Shown in pieces: positions 46,300 to 58,407 of a stretch of DNA of 58,943 bases (position 1 is the stretch's first letter; each line of letters starts with the position of its first letter). The notes under the pieces are model-generated. The model was not told the origin of the DNA. It saw only the letters and a list, made by a program, of their open reading frames with translations, and searched no databases. The stretch is from Candidatus Methylaffinis lahnbergensis. Its GTDB lineage: Bacteria; Pseudomonadota; Alphaproteobacteria; Rhizobiales; Beijerinckiaceae. The translations under genes were made by a program, and so were the position numbers. The DNA is taken from contig PEFW01000014.1 of NCBI GenBank assembly GCA_002890675.1, positions 1 to 58,943 of the forward strand, in the 5' to 3' direction.

Positions 46300-47274
46300 T
46301 CAAGGGATGAGCACGGTCGCGCCGGTCGTCTCGCGGCCTTCGAGCGCACGATGCGCATCGACCACGTCGGCGAGCGGCACCGTTCTGTGCAAGGGAATCT
46401 TGACCGCGCCGCTGGTCACCACGCGAAAAAGGTCGCGTGCCATTTTTTCGAGATCCGCGCGCTTCGCCGAATAAGTGGAGAGCGACGGTCGGGTGGCGAA
46501 CAGCGAACCCTTCGCCAAAAGAAGCCCGAGGTTGAAGGCTTCGATCGGGCCCGAGGCGGAGCCAAAGCTTACGAACATTCCAAGCGGCCTGATGCAATCG
46601 AGCGAGGCCGGGAAGGTCATCTTTCCGACGCTGTCATAGACCACATCGCAGAGTTTTCCCTTGGTCATTTCCTTCACGCGGGCGGCAAAATCCTCCTCGC
46701 GATAGAGGATCGTGTGCTTGGCTCCGGCCTTCTTGGCGAGCGTGGCTTTTTCGGGCGAACCCACCGTCCCGATCACACTCGCGCCGAGCGCCTTCGCCCA
46801 TTGGCAGAGGATAAGGCCAACCCCGCCCGCCGCCGCGTGAACGAGGATCGTATCGCCCGCTTTCACCCGAAAAGTCCGGCGCAGCAAAAATTGCGCGGTG
46901 AGGCCCTTTAGCATCATCGCGGCAGCCGTCTCGAAGGAAATGCCCTTCGGCAGCTTGACGAGCCAGTTTGCATCGATCAGCCGCTCCCTCGCGTAAGCGC
47001 CCAGGGTCGCGGCATAGGCGACCCTGTCGCCAAGCTTGAAATTTTTCACGCCCGCGCCAAGGCCGATGATTTCGCCGGCGCCCTCGTTGCCGGGCGTGAA
47101 GGGAAGCGAAGGCACAAGATAAGCGCCGCTGCGAAAATAAGTGTCGATGAAATTGACGCCGATCGCATGGTTGCGGACCAGCACCTCGCCGCGTGCTGGC
47201 GGGGGCACCTCGATGTCCTCGATCCGCATCACCTCGGGCCCACCAACCTCGTAAACCCGGACGGTCTTTGTCAT
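46300..47274 (-). CDS. qor: NADPH:quinone oxidoreductase
   Basis: A 324-aa zinc-free MDR protein. MTKTVRVYEVGGPEVMRIED is the typical start, followed by VGVNFIDTYFRSGAY-like residues, LPFTPGNEGAGEIIGLG, and the NADPH motif TILVHAAAGGVGLILCQWAK (AAGGVG). YDSVGKMTFPASLDCIRPLG is also diagnostic of Qor. It reduces quinones by one electron, with NADPH as donor. It is upstream of recO on the same strand. Confidence 0.93.
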   Translation of the reverse strand: MTKTVRVYEVGGPEVMRIEDIEVPPPARGEVLVRNHAIGVNFIDTYFRSGAYLVPSLPFTPGNEGAGEIIGLGAGVKNFKLGDRVAYAATLGAYARERLIDANWLVKLPKGISFETAAAMMLKGLTAQFLLRRTFRVKAGDTILVHAAAGGVGLILCQWAKALGASVIGTVGSPEKATLAKKAGAKHTILYREEDFAARVKEMTKGKLCDVVYDSVGKMTFPASLDCIRPLGMFVSFGSASGPIEAFNLGLLLAKGSLFATRPSLSTYSAKRADLEKMARDLFRVVTSGAVKIPLHRTVPLADVVDAHRALEGRETTGATVLIP

Positions 47275-47469
47275 GGTGTCCTAAAACCTTCGATTGAGAT
47301 CCGCTAAACCTTAATGTGGTCCGCGCCGATTCCTTTGGCGAAATATCATGCGGCGAATAGCCCGTGTTGGCAAGACAATGGGGAATGGCGGGTGACGAAA
47401 TGGTTTTTCGTTCGGAGGCGGGAAGGGGTACTCCAACCGTGGCTGTTCAGGCACAAAAAGGAGCACCCC

Positions 47470-47574
47470 ATGTCACGGCGAGCCGCGACGATTTCGATTT
47501 TCCCCTTGGCGTTTGAGACCGTGAGGCCGATGCAAGCAGACGGATTGGATTGGCGCGAACCGCGCGTCTCTTGA
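47470..47574 (+). CDS. Possible 34-aa peptide
   Basis: ATG 47470 follows AAGGAG by eight bases and encodes MSRRAATISIFPLAFETVRP plus a short acidic end. The ribosome binding site is the only support. No family is recognised. Confidence 0.2.
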   Translation: MSRRAATISIFPLAFETVRPMQADGLDWREPRVS

Positions 47575-47649
47575 GGCGCGGCTGGTTGTCGCCGCAGCCG
47601 TGCAAGCAGTGACCCTGGAGGTATTCGTCTTCGGGCCTCTGGCGCCGGA

Positions 47650-49383
47650 TCATTCGGCTAGGATGCACGCCGGCGGGAAGACAACCTCGACCAAAGTGCC
47701 CTCGTGTTCGTTGCTCTTGATGGAAAGCGAGGCGTGATTGGCCTCGGCCAAGGCTTTGGTCAGCGGCAGGCCGAGCCCCGTGCCGCGCGACGGACTTGCG
47801 GTGGCAAGCCGCCGGAACGGTTCGAAAGCCACGCCGATGCCGGCTTCGGACATGCCAACGCCGGTATCGCGAATGCGAATAACGGCACTTCCAGCATCCG
47901 CGAGCGCGGTGGTGACAATGACTTGACCGCCCGGCCGGTTGAACTTCACCGCGTTCGACAGAAGGTTCAAGATGATCTGGCGAAGCGAACGCTCGTCGGC
48001 GAGAATGTTGGGAAGCGCTGGCGACAATGAAAGCCTGATCGCAACCCGCTCGCGGCTTGCCTGCGGCTGCATGATCGAGACGCACTCGGAGACAATACGA
48101 TTGGCGTCGATCGATGCAAACGCGAAATCCATCTTGCCGGCCTCGATCTTGGAAAGATCGAGAAGATCGTTGACGAGACTCATGACCAGCGTACCCGAGG
48201 CATGAATATCGCCTAGATAACCCATGTAGCGCTGATTGCCGATCGCGCCGAAACGCTGGTCCAGCATGACTTCGGCGAAGCCAAGAATCGCATTGAGCGG
48301 CGTCCGGATTTCGTGGCTGATCCTGGCGAGAAAATCCGATTTCAACGCGCTTGCCCGCTCGGCGTCCTTGCGCGCTTTCTCGAGCTCCCGCTCGACCTTT
48401 TTCCAATGCGTGAGGTCGCGCAAGAGGGCGCAGAAGCGCGCCTCCCGTTCCTCGCCTCCGCCGGGCGATGCCCCGATGCGGCCAAGCGTCATGAAGACAG
48501 GAATCGTCCCGCCCTGCCGGGCGAGGCCGAGGACCTCGCGTCCTTGATTGAGCAGACTGGCGGCGCCTTGCGATTTCAGCCCTTCGAAATAAGCCTTCGC
48601 CAGCCCCCGGCTTTCGGGTGCGATCAAGCTGGCGAAATGCTCACCCGCCACCTCGTTTTGATCGTAGCCGAAAAGAGCCTCGCCGGAGCGGTTCAGGCTC
48701 AGGATTAGCCCTTGCGAATCGAGCACGGCAATGCCGTCCATCGCGGTATCCAAAATGGCGCTTAGCTCGCGAAACTCGGCTTTCCGCCGGGCTAGCTCCG
48801 TTTCGAGGCTTTCGCGGCTGCTTCCGGCGCCCGGCCGCCACGGGAGCGCGGCCTTTCGCGGACCTAGTTCGAGGGGTTCGTTCCCGTGGCCCACGTCTCC
48901 CCGGCTGGTCGGCGGCTCGGCGGGCGCCGCAAGGGACGTTGCCTCCTCCCGCCAGTCAAAAACATCGAGGACCGCAGCGGCAAACAGCGGCGGCCCTCGT
49001 CCGGCACCGGTGCGGCGGCAAAGAAAGGTGATGGTTCGCGTCGCCCTGCCGATGCGGAAATGCAGCGTTTCGATGGCGGGCGCGGCATCGAGACCGAGGT
49101 TCGCGGCAACATCGGTGAGCCGTTGCGAGCAGCCTCCCTCGGCCCCCAAAAGAAAGAGGGAAAGGCCTGCGAGATTCTTGGCGCCCCACAAACGCAGCAG
49201 GCTTTCGCTGGCGAGAATCAGCTCGTCCGGGAGCGCCGCGGGCTTGCCGCGAAACGCCACAATCGGCATATGGGAAGCAAGCCCGGACGGGAGCACAGCC
49301 AAAACATTCGCGATGTCTTGCTGGGTCAGCTCCGGCGCGCAGCAAAACCCGGTCATGCAATCTTGAGCGTTCTCCGCCGGCAT
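47650..49383 (-). CDS. PAS-domain sensor histidine kinase
   Basis: A 577-aa soluble kinase without membrane segments. The first 150 or so residues are of unknown type (LWGAKNLAGLSLFLLGAEGG looks like a PAS-like sensor). A PAS domain around 205-320 (LSAILDTAMDGIAVLDSQGL, FGYDQNEVAGEHFASLI) is followed by a PAC segment, HisKA with the phosphoacceptor in ISHEIRTPLNAILGFAEVML (about 350) and HATPase_c with N, G1 and G2 boxes (ILNLLSNAVKFNRPGGQ, IRDTGVGMSEAGI, GTGLGLPLTKALAEANHA). The layout is similar to the PleC/DivJ-type kinase core. No regulator is adjacent. Confidence 0.9.
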   Translation of the reverse strand: MPAENAQDCMTGFCCAPELTQQDIANVLAVLPSGLASHMPIVAFRGKPAALPDELILASESLLRLWGAKNLAGLSLFLLGAEGGCSQRLTDVAANLGLDAAPAIETLHFRIGRATRTITFLCRRTGAGRGPPLFAAAVLDVFDWREEATSLAAPAEPPTSRGDVGHGNEPLELGPRKAALPWRPGAGSSRESLETELARRKAEFRELSAILDTAMDGIAVLDSQGLILSLNRSGEALFGYDQNEVAGEHFASLIAPESRGLAKAYFEGLKSQGAASLLNQGREVLGLARQGGTIPVFMTLGRIGASPGGGEEREARFCALLRDLTHWKKVERELEKARKDAERASALKSDFLARISHEIRTPLNAILGFAEVMLDQRFGAIGNQRYMGYLGDIHASGTLVMSLVNDLLDLSKIEAGKMDFAFASIDANRIVSECVSIMQPQASRERVAIRLSLSPALPNILADERSLRQIILNLLSNAVKFNRPGGQVIVTTALADAGSAVIRIRDTGVGMSEAGIGVAFEPFRRLATASPSRGTGLGLPLTKALAEANHASLSIKSNEHEGTLVEVVFPPACILAE

Positions 49384-49539
49384 GGATTACCTTTACGACA
49401 GCCCGGTGCTGCGACCGCCGGAGGTCCCCGGCCGCAGCCTTTTCCAGGCGATTAAATCAACCTATTCTTAGGCTCGATAGTTGAGATACGGCAACGTCGC
49501 GGTTTGGTTTTCTCCTCTTGCGAGACATCGTTCAAAGCC

Positions 49540-49568
49540 TTGCAATCGCGGATTGATCCTTTTACGCT
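49540..49568 (+). promoter_or_regulatory. Candidate sigma-70 promoter for tRNA-His
   Basis: TTGCAA (49540-49545) and TACGCT (49563-49568) are spaced by 17 bases and end 17 bases before the tRNA. The -10 is a weak match. Confidence 0.4.
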
Positions 49569-49585
49569 CCGACGCATTCGGGCAC

Positions 49586-49662
49586 GCCGCCATAGCTCAG
49601 TTGGTTAGAGCGCTAGATTGTGGATCTAGAGGTCCCCCGTTCGAGCCGGGGTGGCGGTACCA
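49586..49662 (+). tRNA. tRNA-His (anticodon GTG)
   Basis: A 77-nt cloverleaf with encoded CCA. The anticodon stem CTAGA/TCTAG encloses TTGTGGA (GTG). The acceptor GCCGCCA/TGGCGGT gives a G1:U72 wobble followed by A73. There is no encoded G-1 (the base before is C). This G1:U72/A73 form is known from a clade of Alphaproteobacteria that has dropped the universal G-1 identity element. A recombinase gene lies 720 bases downstream. Confidence 0.96.
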
Positions 49663-50038
49663 GTATATTCAATGGCTTATATGGAAATCCCGCTGGGCCT
49701 GAGCAGCGTCAGTTCAAGATTGTCGCCACCGTGTCGCCACGGGAACCGTTTGATGCCCATCGGTACCACTTCAAGCCCGTTGAAGTTAATAATCCGATAA
49801 CGAGCGTACACCTTTTGGGTGCGCTCGAAACCTCACCAGAGATCATTGATAGCCGTTAACTGCGTTTATTTATTGGCTCAAAACAATTGCGATGCGAGGC
49901 GCTTGTACGCGCCGGTTGTGCATCCTAATGGCACAGGATGTTCAATTCGGACGTCTTCGGCGCAGAGATGACGGGTCAAAATGGCCGTAAAATTTGATGA
50001 ACTGCTTGATGATGATGACTCTCTTCTGCCGCGACAGC

Positions 50039-50287
50039 TTAAATTGCGACTTCTGCGTTGCTCCTGACAAAAAGGCCGCGGGCAGGCGCGGCAAAACATG
50101 GCGATTGCAACCCCCGCCTCGTCACACATCTTTGGACGATGTATTTTAGGTCGCTGCGCACGCGCCGCACCAGTTCGCTGAAGCGGGCCTTGGCGTCCTG
50201 AAGCAGCCAGTGGCCCGGCAGCCGACTGCGCGCGCGGCGGACGGCCTTGGCACGGGCGGGCGGCGGTGTTTTTTTAGTTCTAGTCAT
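50039..50287 (-). pseudogene. Phd/YefM-type antitoxin, damaged C-terminus
   Basis: From ATG 50287 the product has a basic N-terminal extension, then HWLLQDAKARFSELVRRVRS, the diagnostic first helix of Phd/YefM DNA-binding antitoxins. After that the sequence departs from the family, which should continue with a beta-hairpin such as GPQHVTVHGRD. The end is probably frameshifted or replaced. No toxin gene (PIN or RelE) follows. The operator-like palindrome over the start codon is intact. Confidence 0.6.
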
Positions 50288-50297
50288 ACTGACTAGA
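50279..50297. promoter_or_regulatory. Palindromic operator over the antitoxin start codon
   Basis: TCTAGTCA (50279-50286) and TGACTAGA (50290-50297) are perfect arms around TAC. The antitoxin ATG lies in the palindrome. Phd/YefM proteins repress their own genes by binding short palindromes at the start, so this fits an autoregulatory site. Confidence 0.65.
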
Positions 50298-50384
50298 TTA
50301 CCACGGCGGAGTGCCCGAGAGCAAGGCTGTATTGCCAAGCTTCTTTGCCTGACCCCCTCCCCCTGTTTCTGGCCAATCTCACGC

Positions 50385-51302
50385 ATGATAACGTCCGCCG
50401 CCGGCGAGCCGGCCGCCTGGCGCTATATCGAATTCTTTACCGCCAACATCCGCAACCCGAACACGCGTCGGGCTTACGCGCGGGCCTGCAGCCAATTCTT
50501 CGCCTGGTGCGAGGATCGCGGGCTGACGCTAACCACGATCCGGCCGTTCGATGTCGCCACCTATATAGAGACGTTCCAGCAGACCCATTCGGCGCCGGGC
50601 GTGAAGCAGCAGCTCGCTGCCGTGCGCATGCTGTTCGACTGGCTCATCACCGGCCAGGTGGTGCCGGTAAATCCGGCCTCGGCCGTACGCTGCCCGAAGC
50701 TTGTGGTGAAGACCGGCAAGACACCGGTGCTTGACGCCGCCGATTGGCGCAAGCTGCTTGCCGCCATCCCGACCGATACCGTGCGCGACCTGCGCAACCG
50801 CGCGCTGATCGCCACCCTCACCTATTCCTTTGCGCGCATCACGGCCGCGCTGAAAATGAAGGTGGAGGACCTTCGGCCGCAAGGTGCGGGCTGGCGCCTG
50901 CGGCTGCACGAGAAAGGCGGCAAGCATCACACCATGCCGTGCCATCATTCGCTCGCCGAGGCGCTGCACGCCTATATCGCCGCGGCAGGCATCGCCGAGG
51001 ACCGCAAGGGCTTTCTCTTCCGAACCAGCCGCGGACACGACGCCACCGTGTCATCCGATCAGCCGATGAATCAATCGGATGCCTGGCGCATGATCCGTCG
51101 GCGCGCAGTCGCCGCCGGCATTCACGCGCCGATCGGCAATCACACGTTCCGCGCGACCGGCATCACGGCCTATCTCTCCAACGGCGGCGCGCTCGAACAC
51201 GCGCAGGAAATGGCGGCGCACGAGAGCCCGCGCACGACCAAGCTCTATGACCGGACGAAGGAGCGGCTCACGCAGGATGAGGTGGAGAGGATCAGGTTGT
51301 GA
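50385..51302 (+). CDS. Tyrosine recombinase/integrase
   Basis: A 305-aa site-specific recombinase. The SAM-like core-binding domain (YIEFFTANIRNPNTRRAYAR, ACSQFFAWCEDRGLTL) is followed by the catalytic domain with Arg I in YSFARITAALKMKVEDL, Lys in LHEKGGKHHTMPCH, HxxR in NHTFRATGITAYL, the second His in MAAHESPRTTKLY and the nucleophile Tyr in KLYDRT. Its nearness to tRNA-His suggests an element integrated there, but no cargo or second attachment site is evident. ATG 50385 is a family-like start; the frame is open to 50247. Confidence 0.88.
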   Translation: MITSAAGEPAAWRYIEFFTANIRNPNTRRAYARACSQFFAWCEDRGLTLTTIRPFDVATYIETFQQTHSAPGVKQQLAAVRMLFDWLITGQVVPVNPASAVRCPKLVVKTGKTPVLDAADWRKLLAAIPTDTVRDLRNRALIATLTYSFARITAALKMKVEDLRPQGAGWRLRLHEKGGKHHTMPCHHSLAEALHAYIAAAGIAEDRKGFLFRTSRGHDATVSSDQPMNQSDAWRMIRRRAVAAGIHAPIGNHTFRATGITAYLSNGGALEHAQEMAAHESPRTTKLYDRTKERLTQDEVERIRL

Positions 51303-51570
51303 TTCTTGGTAGTGGGTCAGTTCTCTAATCGCGGCCTTTGTGTCAACCGATTCTGTAAGCCTCTCGTGTGTGGGGCATCTGCCGGGTCATGGTTCTCTCC
51401 GCGGTCGGCGCATGGCCGCCGCATGATGGGCAGACGGGGATCGGCCTTCCAAGGTTTGAAGCGCGGTCCGCGTGCGGCCGCAAACTGACACTCGGAATGG
51501 CCTCGCCCACGTCCCGGCAGGACGCCTGGCTCGCCCGATGGTGGGCGAAGTGCTGAAAGACCTCAAATGA
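51303..51570. other. Spacer between recombinase and IS110 remnant
   Basis: No gene is supported. The stretch probably contains the 3' flank of the IS110 remnant; its ends cannot be defined because this IS family lacks long terminal inverted repeats. Confidence 0.4.
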
Positions 51571-51840
51571 TCAAGCCATCGCTCCTGCGGTCAACGCGGC
51601 AGCGAGCCGGTGGTTGGGATCGAAGTTCTTTTCGGTCTTCCACATGACATGGAGCACCACTGCGAGCTTGCGCGCCAGCGCTACGGCGGCGCGCTTGAAG
51701 CCGAGACGCTTCTTGAGCGCCAGAGCCCAGGAGCGCAGCGCGCTGGCCGAGCGCACCCGGGTCAGGATCACGGTTGCGGCCTCGTAAAGCAGCGCGCGCA
51801 ACCGTTCTTCTCCCCGCCGCGAGAAGCTCCTGGAGGCATA
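51571..51840 (-). pseudogene. IS110-family transposase C-terminal remnant
   Basis: The minus strand reads SRRGEERLRALLYEAATVIL, SALRSWALALKKRLGFKRAA and VALARKLAVVLHVMWKTEKN, the conserved C-terminal (Transposase_20) part of IS110 transposases. The DEDD catalytic N-terminal domain is missing. The break coincides with the start of the methyltransferase gene on the opposite strand. Confidence 0.8.
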
Positions 51841-51841
51841 C

Positions 51842-52576
51842 ATGGTTCATCTTGCAAGTCACGCCGACTTCAAAGCCTTGTTGAGGTGCGAAGGGGCAGA
51901 GGGGCATTTCGCCTATGTCGCCCCACCCTTCAACTTCAACGCGCCCGGAGTCGCGAAATACCCGCCGGAGGTGACAGGGCATTTCTTGTTGAATTCCTTG
52001 TGCCGACGCATCGGCTGGAATTCCCTGAGCGGTCGAAGACTTCTCGATTTCGGCTGTGGAGTAAGGTTTGCGCGCGCGATCGTGAATCTGGCAATCAACA
52101 TCGATCTTTATGCCGGGATCGACGCAAACAGGGAGGCGATATCCTGGCTTCAATCGGAGATTCGTGATCCTCGGTTTCGCTTCGAACATCTCGACATGCT
52201 CAACCTGAAATACCAGGCGAACGGCTCCTCGTCGGTCGATGAGGGCGCATTGGAAAGACTTGCGCTCGCCGATTTCGACGCGGCCTGCATGTTTTCGGTC
52301 ATCACGCATCAGAGGCCGAAGGACTCAGGGCTAATATTCTCCATGCTCTATCGCTGCGTGAAGCGAGGCGGGGGTCTGTATTTCACTGCCCATATTGATG
52401 AAACAGTGCATGACTACGTCGAACGCGATCCCTCCCAGCCCTGTCGCCTCAGCATTTATCACCCAGATTTTCTGATCGACCTGGTCAGGAAGTCTGGTTG
52501 GGTCGTGGAGAGAACTTATCTTCCATCGCCATTTCAGCAGGCCGCTTTTGTCTGTCGGAAGCCCCCGATCGATTGA
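51842..52576 (+). CDS. Class I SAM-dependent methyltransferase
   Basis: A 244-aa protein with a Rossmann methyltransferase core: motif I LLDFGCGVRFARAIVNLAIN, acidic motif II DLYAGIDANREAISWL, FRFEHLDMLNLKY, motif IV-like FDAACMFSVITHQRPKDSGL and RCVKRGGGLYFTAHIDE. The substrate is unknown. The start lies at the IS110 junction, so the N-terminus and promoter may have been reshaped. ATG 51842 is the first Met in frame. Confidence 0.82.
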   Translation: MVHLASHADFKALLRCEGAEGHFAYVAPPFNFNAPGVAKYPPEVTGHFLLNSLCRRIGWNSLSGRRLLDFGCGVRFARAIVNLAINIDLYAGIDANREAISWLQSEIRDPRFRFEHLDMLNLKYQANGSSSVDEGALERLALADFDAACMFSVITHQRPKDSGLIFSMLYRCVKRGGGLYFTAHIDETVHDYVERDPSQPCRLSIYHPDFLIDLVRKSGWVVERTYLPSPFQQAAFVCRKPPID

Positions 52577-52624
52577 GTTCGGAAACAATGCAGCTATTAG
52601 GACTTCAAACCGATCTACCCCGAA

Positions 52625-52653
52625 TTGACTTGGTTTGCAGGTTGCCTTTATAA
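52625..52653 (+). promoter_or_regulatory. Sigma-70 promoter for rpmH
   Basis: TTGACT (52625-52630), a 17-base spacer and TTATAA (52648-52653) make a near-consensus promoter. Transcription would start near 52660, giving a leader of about 170 bases before rpmH. Confidence 0.65.
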
Positions 52654-52831
52654 GGGGCGAAATCGCGGGCCTGATGGTGCCCTTTCTCGCTCCTCGTTGA
52701 AGGGGGTGGGAGCCGCTCGGCCGCGTCGCCTCCATTTGGCGGAACCGTTCGCCGTGCCGGCGTGGCCTCGACGTTCTGAACCTTGCCGGAGCGGCTTTTA
52801 TGGCATTGTTGGACCACATGGGATCGGCGCG

Positions 52832-52966
52832 GTGAAGCGGACCTATCAACCAAGCAAGCTTGTGCGCAAGCGCCGGCACGGGTTTCGCGCCCGGATGGCG
52901 AGCGTGGGTGGCCGCAAGGTTATCGCGGCGCGCCGCGCGCGCGGCCGTAAACGGCTTTCGGCGTGA
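52832..52966 (+). CDS. rpmH: 50S ribosomal protein L34
   Basis: A 44-aa highly basic protein: [22 protein letters not shown], then [18 protein letters not shown]. The GTG start is placed so that the product begins MKRTYQPS, as throughout bacteria. It heads the conserved rpmH-rnpA-yidC-engB order. Confidence 0.97.
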   Translation: MKRTYQPSKLVRKRRHGFRARMASVGGRKVIAARRARGRKRLSA

Positions 52967-53229
52967 AATCCTTCGACGATAGGTTTTAGTACCTTTCGAT
53001 GTTTCCATGAAACTCCGGAAAGCTCCAGGGTCTCGATCTAGCGGTTTCCCGGCGGTGTCCGCTTCGCTTCACAATTTTCTACTAGCGTGGGAATCGCGGC
53101 GTGCCAGCGGGGCGGAGCGGTCACGCAAATCGGCCGGCCGGCCGGCCAGCGTTCGCTGCAAAAGTGGCGTGAAGAAAAAACTTGGCGTGAAAAAATTGGC
53201 GGTCTTTCACTCCGGGGGGATTTAACTAA

Positions 53230-53871
53230 ATGCGAAAACCTCGCGCCGGGCGCGGCGCTTATGCCGCGAACCCATTTTCATCCCGGTTCCTGGCAAAGCC
53301 CTTGGACCAACCGCATGGAAACGCGGTGGCGGCGCCGGAACGGCTGCGACGAAGGGCTGACTTCCTGCGCGCGGCGAAGGGAATGCGGTTTTTCGCGCGC
53401 GGATTGACTTTACAAGCGGCGCCGCGCCCGATCCCGTCCGGGACGATGGAGGCGCGGGCGCCGGGAGATCCAGCCACCTTTGGTGCCGGGACCGGGCCAG
53501 CTCAAACCGGCATAGCAACGGAAGTTTTCCCTTGCGCGGAGGCCCAGCCGCGGTTTGGGTTCACCATAACCAAACAATCTGGCGGCGCCGTCCAGCGCAA
53601 CCGGATCCGCCGCCGTCTCAAGGAAGCGCTGCGGCTACTCGACCCTCTTCCGGCACGGCCAGGCCATGATTATGTAATCCTCGCGCGGCCGGAGGCGCTC
53701 AGCATGCCGTTCCGGGCCTTGCAGGGGGAGCTTATCCGGGCTTTCTGCAAGATCGGTGCCCGGAAAAACCAGCCGCCCATCCGCAAGGATAATGACCGCG
53801 AGGGCCGCGCCGCCGGCGACGCGGACGAGGCGCGGCGACAGAGTTCAAAACGCAGGAAACCCAACGGATGA
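53230..53871 (+). CDS. rnpA: Ribonuclease P protein component, extended
   Basis: The protein subunit of RNase P, which removes tRNA 5' leaders. The product is 213 aa against the usual 110-140. The family core starts at [20 protein letters not shown] and ends with [20 protein letters not shown] (the RNR motif), [10 protein letters not shown] and [10 protein letters not shown]. Between them lies an insertion of about 35 residues rich in Pro, Gly and Ala (near residues 74-107). There is also a 37-residue N-terminal extension and a charged tail. It overlaps yidC by four bases. If the start is internal the protein would be shorter. Confidence 0.9.
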   Translation: MRKPRAGRGAYAANPFSSRFLAKPLDQPHGNAVAAPERLRRRADFLRAAKGMRFFARGLTLQAAPRPIPSGTMEARAPGDPATFGAGTGPAQTGIATEVFPCAEAQPRFGFTITKQSGGAVQRNRIRRRLKEALRLLDPLPARPGHDYVILARPEALSMPFRALQGELIRAFCKIGARKNQPPIRKDNDREGRAAGDADEARRQSSKRRKPNG

Positions 53872-55712
53872 TGACCCAGGAAACCAGAAACATCATGCTA
53901 GCGACCTGCCTGTCGCTGCTCGTCGTTCTTGGGTGGGACGCGTTTTATAACCGGCCGCATCTCGACAGGGAGCGGCAGACCCAAGCTGAAATGCACGCGC
54001 GCGCAACCCCTGGCGCGCAGCCGGCGCCGCAAGCGGGCAATTCCCAAGCCACGCGTTCGCAAGCGTCCGGGTTGAGCGCGCCGGCGCAGGGCGAGGCCTC
54101 GGCGCCGCAAAAGAGCCGTGCCGATGCCCTGGCCGAAAGCCCCAGGGTCAAACTCGACGCGCCCGCTATCTACGGATCGATCGCGCTCAAGGGCGGGCGC
54201 ATCGACGACGTGTCGTTTAAGGCCTACCGCGAGACGGTCGATCCCAACAGTGCGAACATCGTTTTGCTCTCGCCCGCGGGTTCGCCGTCGCCTTACTACG
54301 CCGAGGCGGGCTTCATCGCCGATCCCGGCGCGAATCTTGTCCTGCCCGGGCCCGATACGTTGTGGCAAGCCGATCACGATACGCTGACTGAAACATCGCC
54401 CGTGACGCTAACCTACGACAATGACCAGGGCCTCGTGTTTCACCGCAAAATCGCGGTGGACGACCGGTACATGTTTACGGTGACCGACAGCGTCGAGAAC
54501 AAGTCCACGCAGGCGGTTACGCTGCACCCCTATGCATTCGTCAAGCGCCGTGGCAGGCCCGCGGCTGTTGGCATTTACAGAGTGCACGAAGGGTTCGTCG
54601 GAGTTATCGGCGAGTCCGGCGTGCAGGAGATCAAGTACGACAAGATCGAAAAGGAAGATCATGCAACGAAGAGCTTCACGGGTACCGGCGGCTGGCTAGG
54701 CCTCACCGACAAATATTGGGCCGCGGCTGTCATTCCGGATCAGGGGGAAGCTGTTGAGGCAAGCTTTTCCGGATCCGGCGGCGCTCCTGTGATTTATCAG
54801 GCTGGTTTTGCCGGAACGGAAGGAAGGACACTTGCGCCGGGCGCTTCGAGCGAATTCACGTCTAGGGTCTTCGCGGGCGCCAAGGAGACCGCCGCGCTCG
54901 ACAAATATCAGGCCAATTTGGGGATCAAGAAGTTCGATCTCCTGATCGACTGGGGCTGGTTTTATTTTATCACCAGGCCGATGTTCTGGCTGCTCGACCG
55001 CATTTACAAGTTTGTCGGCAATATGGGCGTCGCGATCTTGTGCATCACGGTTCTGGTCAGGTTGCTCGTATTCCCGCTCGCCAACCGGAGCTATCGCGCG
55101 ATGGCCAAGATGAAGACGGCGCAGCCGCAGATCACCGCGATCCGCGACCGCTTTCCCGACGACAAGCACAAGCAGCAGATGGAAATCATGGCACTTTACA
55201 AGCGCGAAAAGATCAATCCCTTGTCCGGCTGCCTGCCGGTGCTGTTTCAGTTTCCGGTTTTCTTCGCGCTCTACAAGGTGCTTGTGATCACGATCGAGAT
55301 GCGGCACGCGCCGTTTTTCGGTTGGATCAAGGATTTGTCGGCGCCCGACCCGACGAATATCTTCAATTTGTTCGGTCTCATCCCCTTCGATCCGGCTCAA
55401 ATACCGGTGTTCGGCCCCTACCTCGCGATTGGCGTTTGGCCTCTCATCATGGGCATTACTATGTTCATTCAGATGAAGGTCAATCCGGAACCAACCGATC
55501 CGATGCAAAAGCAGGTGTTCACCTGGATGCCGGTCATCTTCACCTTCACCCTCGGCAGTTTTGCCTCTGGCCTTGTCATCTATTGGAGCTGGACTAATAT
55601 TTTGTCGGTCATTCAGCAGACGGCGATCATGAAACGGGCCGGCGCCAAGATCGAACTCTGGGACAATTTGATAGGCATGTTTCGCAAGAAAGCCAAGAAA
55701 GCGACAACCTGA
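53868..55712 (+). CDS. yidC: Membrane protein insertase YidC
   Basis: A 614-aa inner-membrane insertase working with or without SecYEG. The N-terminal helix ([20 protein letters not shown]) is followed by an Ala/Gln-rich linker, the periplasmic P1 beta domain (about 90-345), and the conserved five-helix core with [20 protein letters not shown], carrying the groove Arg, and [23 protein letters not shown] 53868 overlaps the rnpA stop. Confidence 0.97.
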   Translation: MMTQETRNIMLATCLSLLVVLGWDAFYNRPHLDRERQTQAEMHARATPGAQPAPQAGNSQATRSQASGLSAPAQGEASAPQKSRADALAESPRVKLDAPAIYGSIALKGGRIDDVSFKAYRETVDPNSANIVLLSPAGSPSPYYAEAGFIADPGANLVLPGPDTLWQADHDTLTETSPVTLTYDNDQGLVFHRKIAVDDRYMFTVTDSVENKSTQAVTLHPYAFVKRRGRPAAVGIYRVHEGFVGVIGESGVQEIKYDKIEKEDHATKSFTGTGGWLGLTDKYWAAAVIPDQGEAVEASFSGSGGAPVIYQAGFAGTEGRTLAPGASSEFTSRVFAGAKETAALDKYQANLGIKKFDLLIDWGWFYFITRPMFWLLDRIYKFVGNMGVAILCITVLVRLLVFPLANRSYRAMAKMKTAQPQITAIRDRFPDDKHKQQMEIMALYKREKINPLSGCLPVLFQFPVFFALYKVLVITIEMRHAPFFGWIKDLSAPDPTNIFNLFGLIPFDPAQIPVFGPYLAIGVWPLIMGITMFIQMKVNPEPTDPMQKQVFTWMPVIFTFTLGSFASGLVIYWSWTNILSVIQQTAIMKRAGAKIELWDNLIGMFRKKAKKATT

Positions 55713-55731
55713 GTAGGCGGGCTCGCCTGCC

Positions 55732-58174
<2,443 letters not shown>

Positions 58175-58407
58175 AAGAGCCGACCCGGTTTATCTGAACA
58201 GTTTTTCTTGTTTGATTTGAGAGTTGTGCGCAAGTGCTTGCCGCTGCTTGCGGTCGTGAGTGGCCCGTGATTCCGTTTCCCAATCGGATTTGGAGGGGAT
58301 CATGGCGCAGCGGCCAATCGGGCAAGACTCATTTCACTCGACGCAAAGGCCCTGCGGCAAACGAGCCTTGATGAGCTCCTTCCATCATCCCCGATGCGCA
58401 AGGCGGA

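Noticed and set aside
45619..46911. 430-codon frame on the plus strand across recO and qor
   Set aside because: It spans two well-supported genes in antisense and has no recognisable motif.
52577..53229. Possible replication origin near rpmH-rnpA
   Set aside because: No cluster of DnaA boxes (TTATCCACA-like) is visible, and dnaA is not adjacent; the short GGCGTGAA direct repeats before rnpA are not enough.
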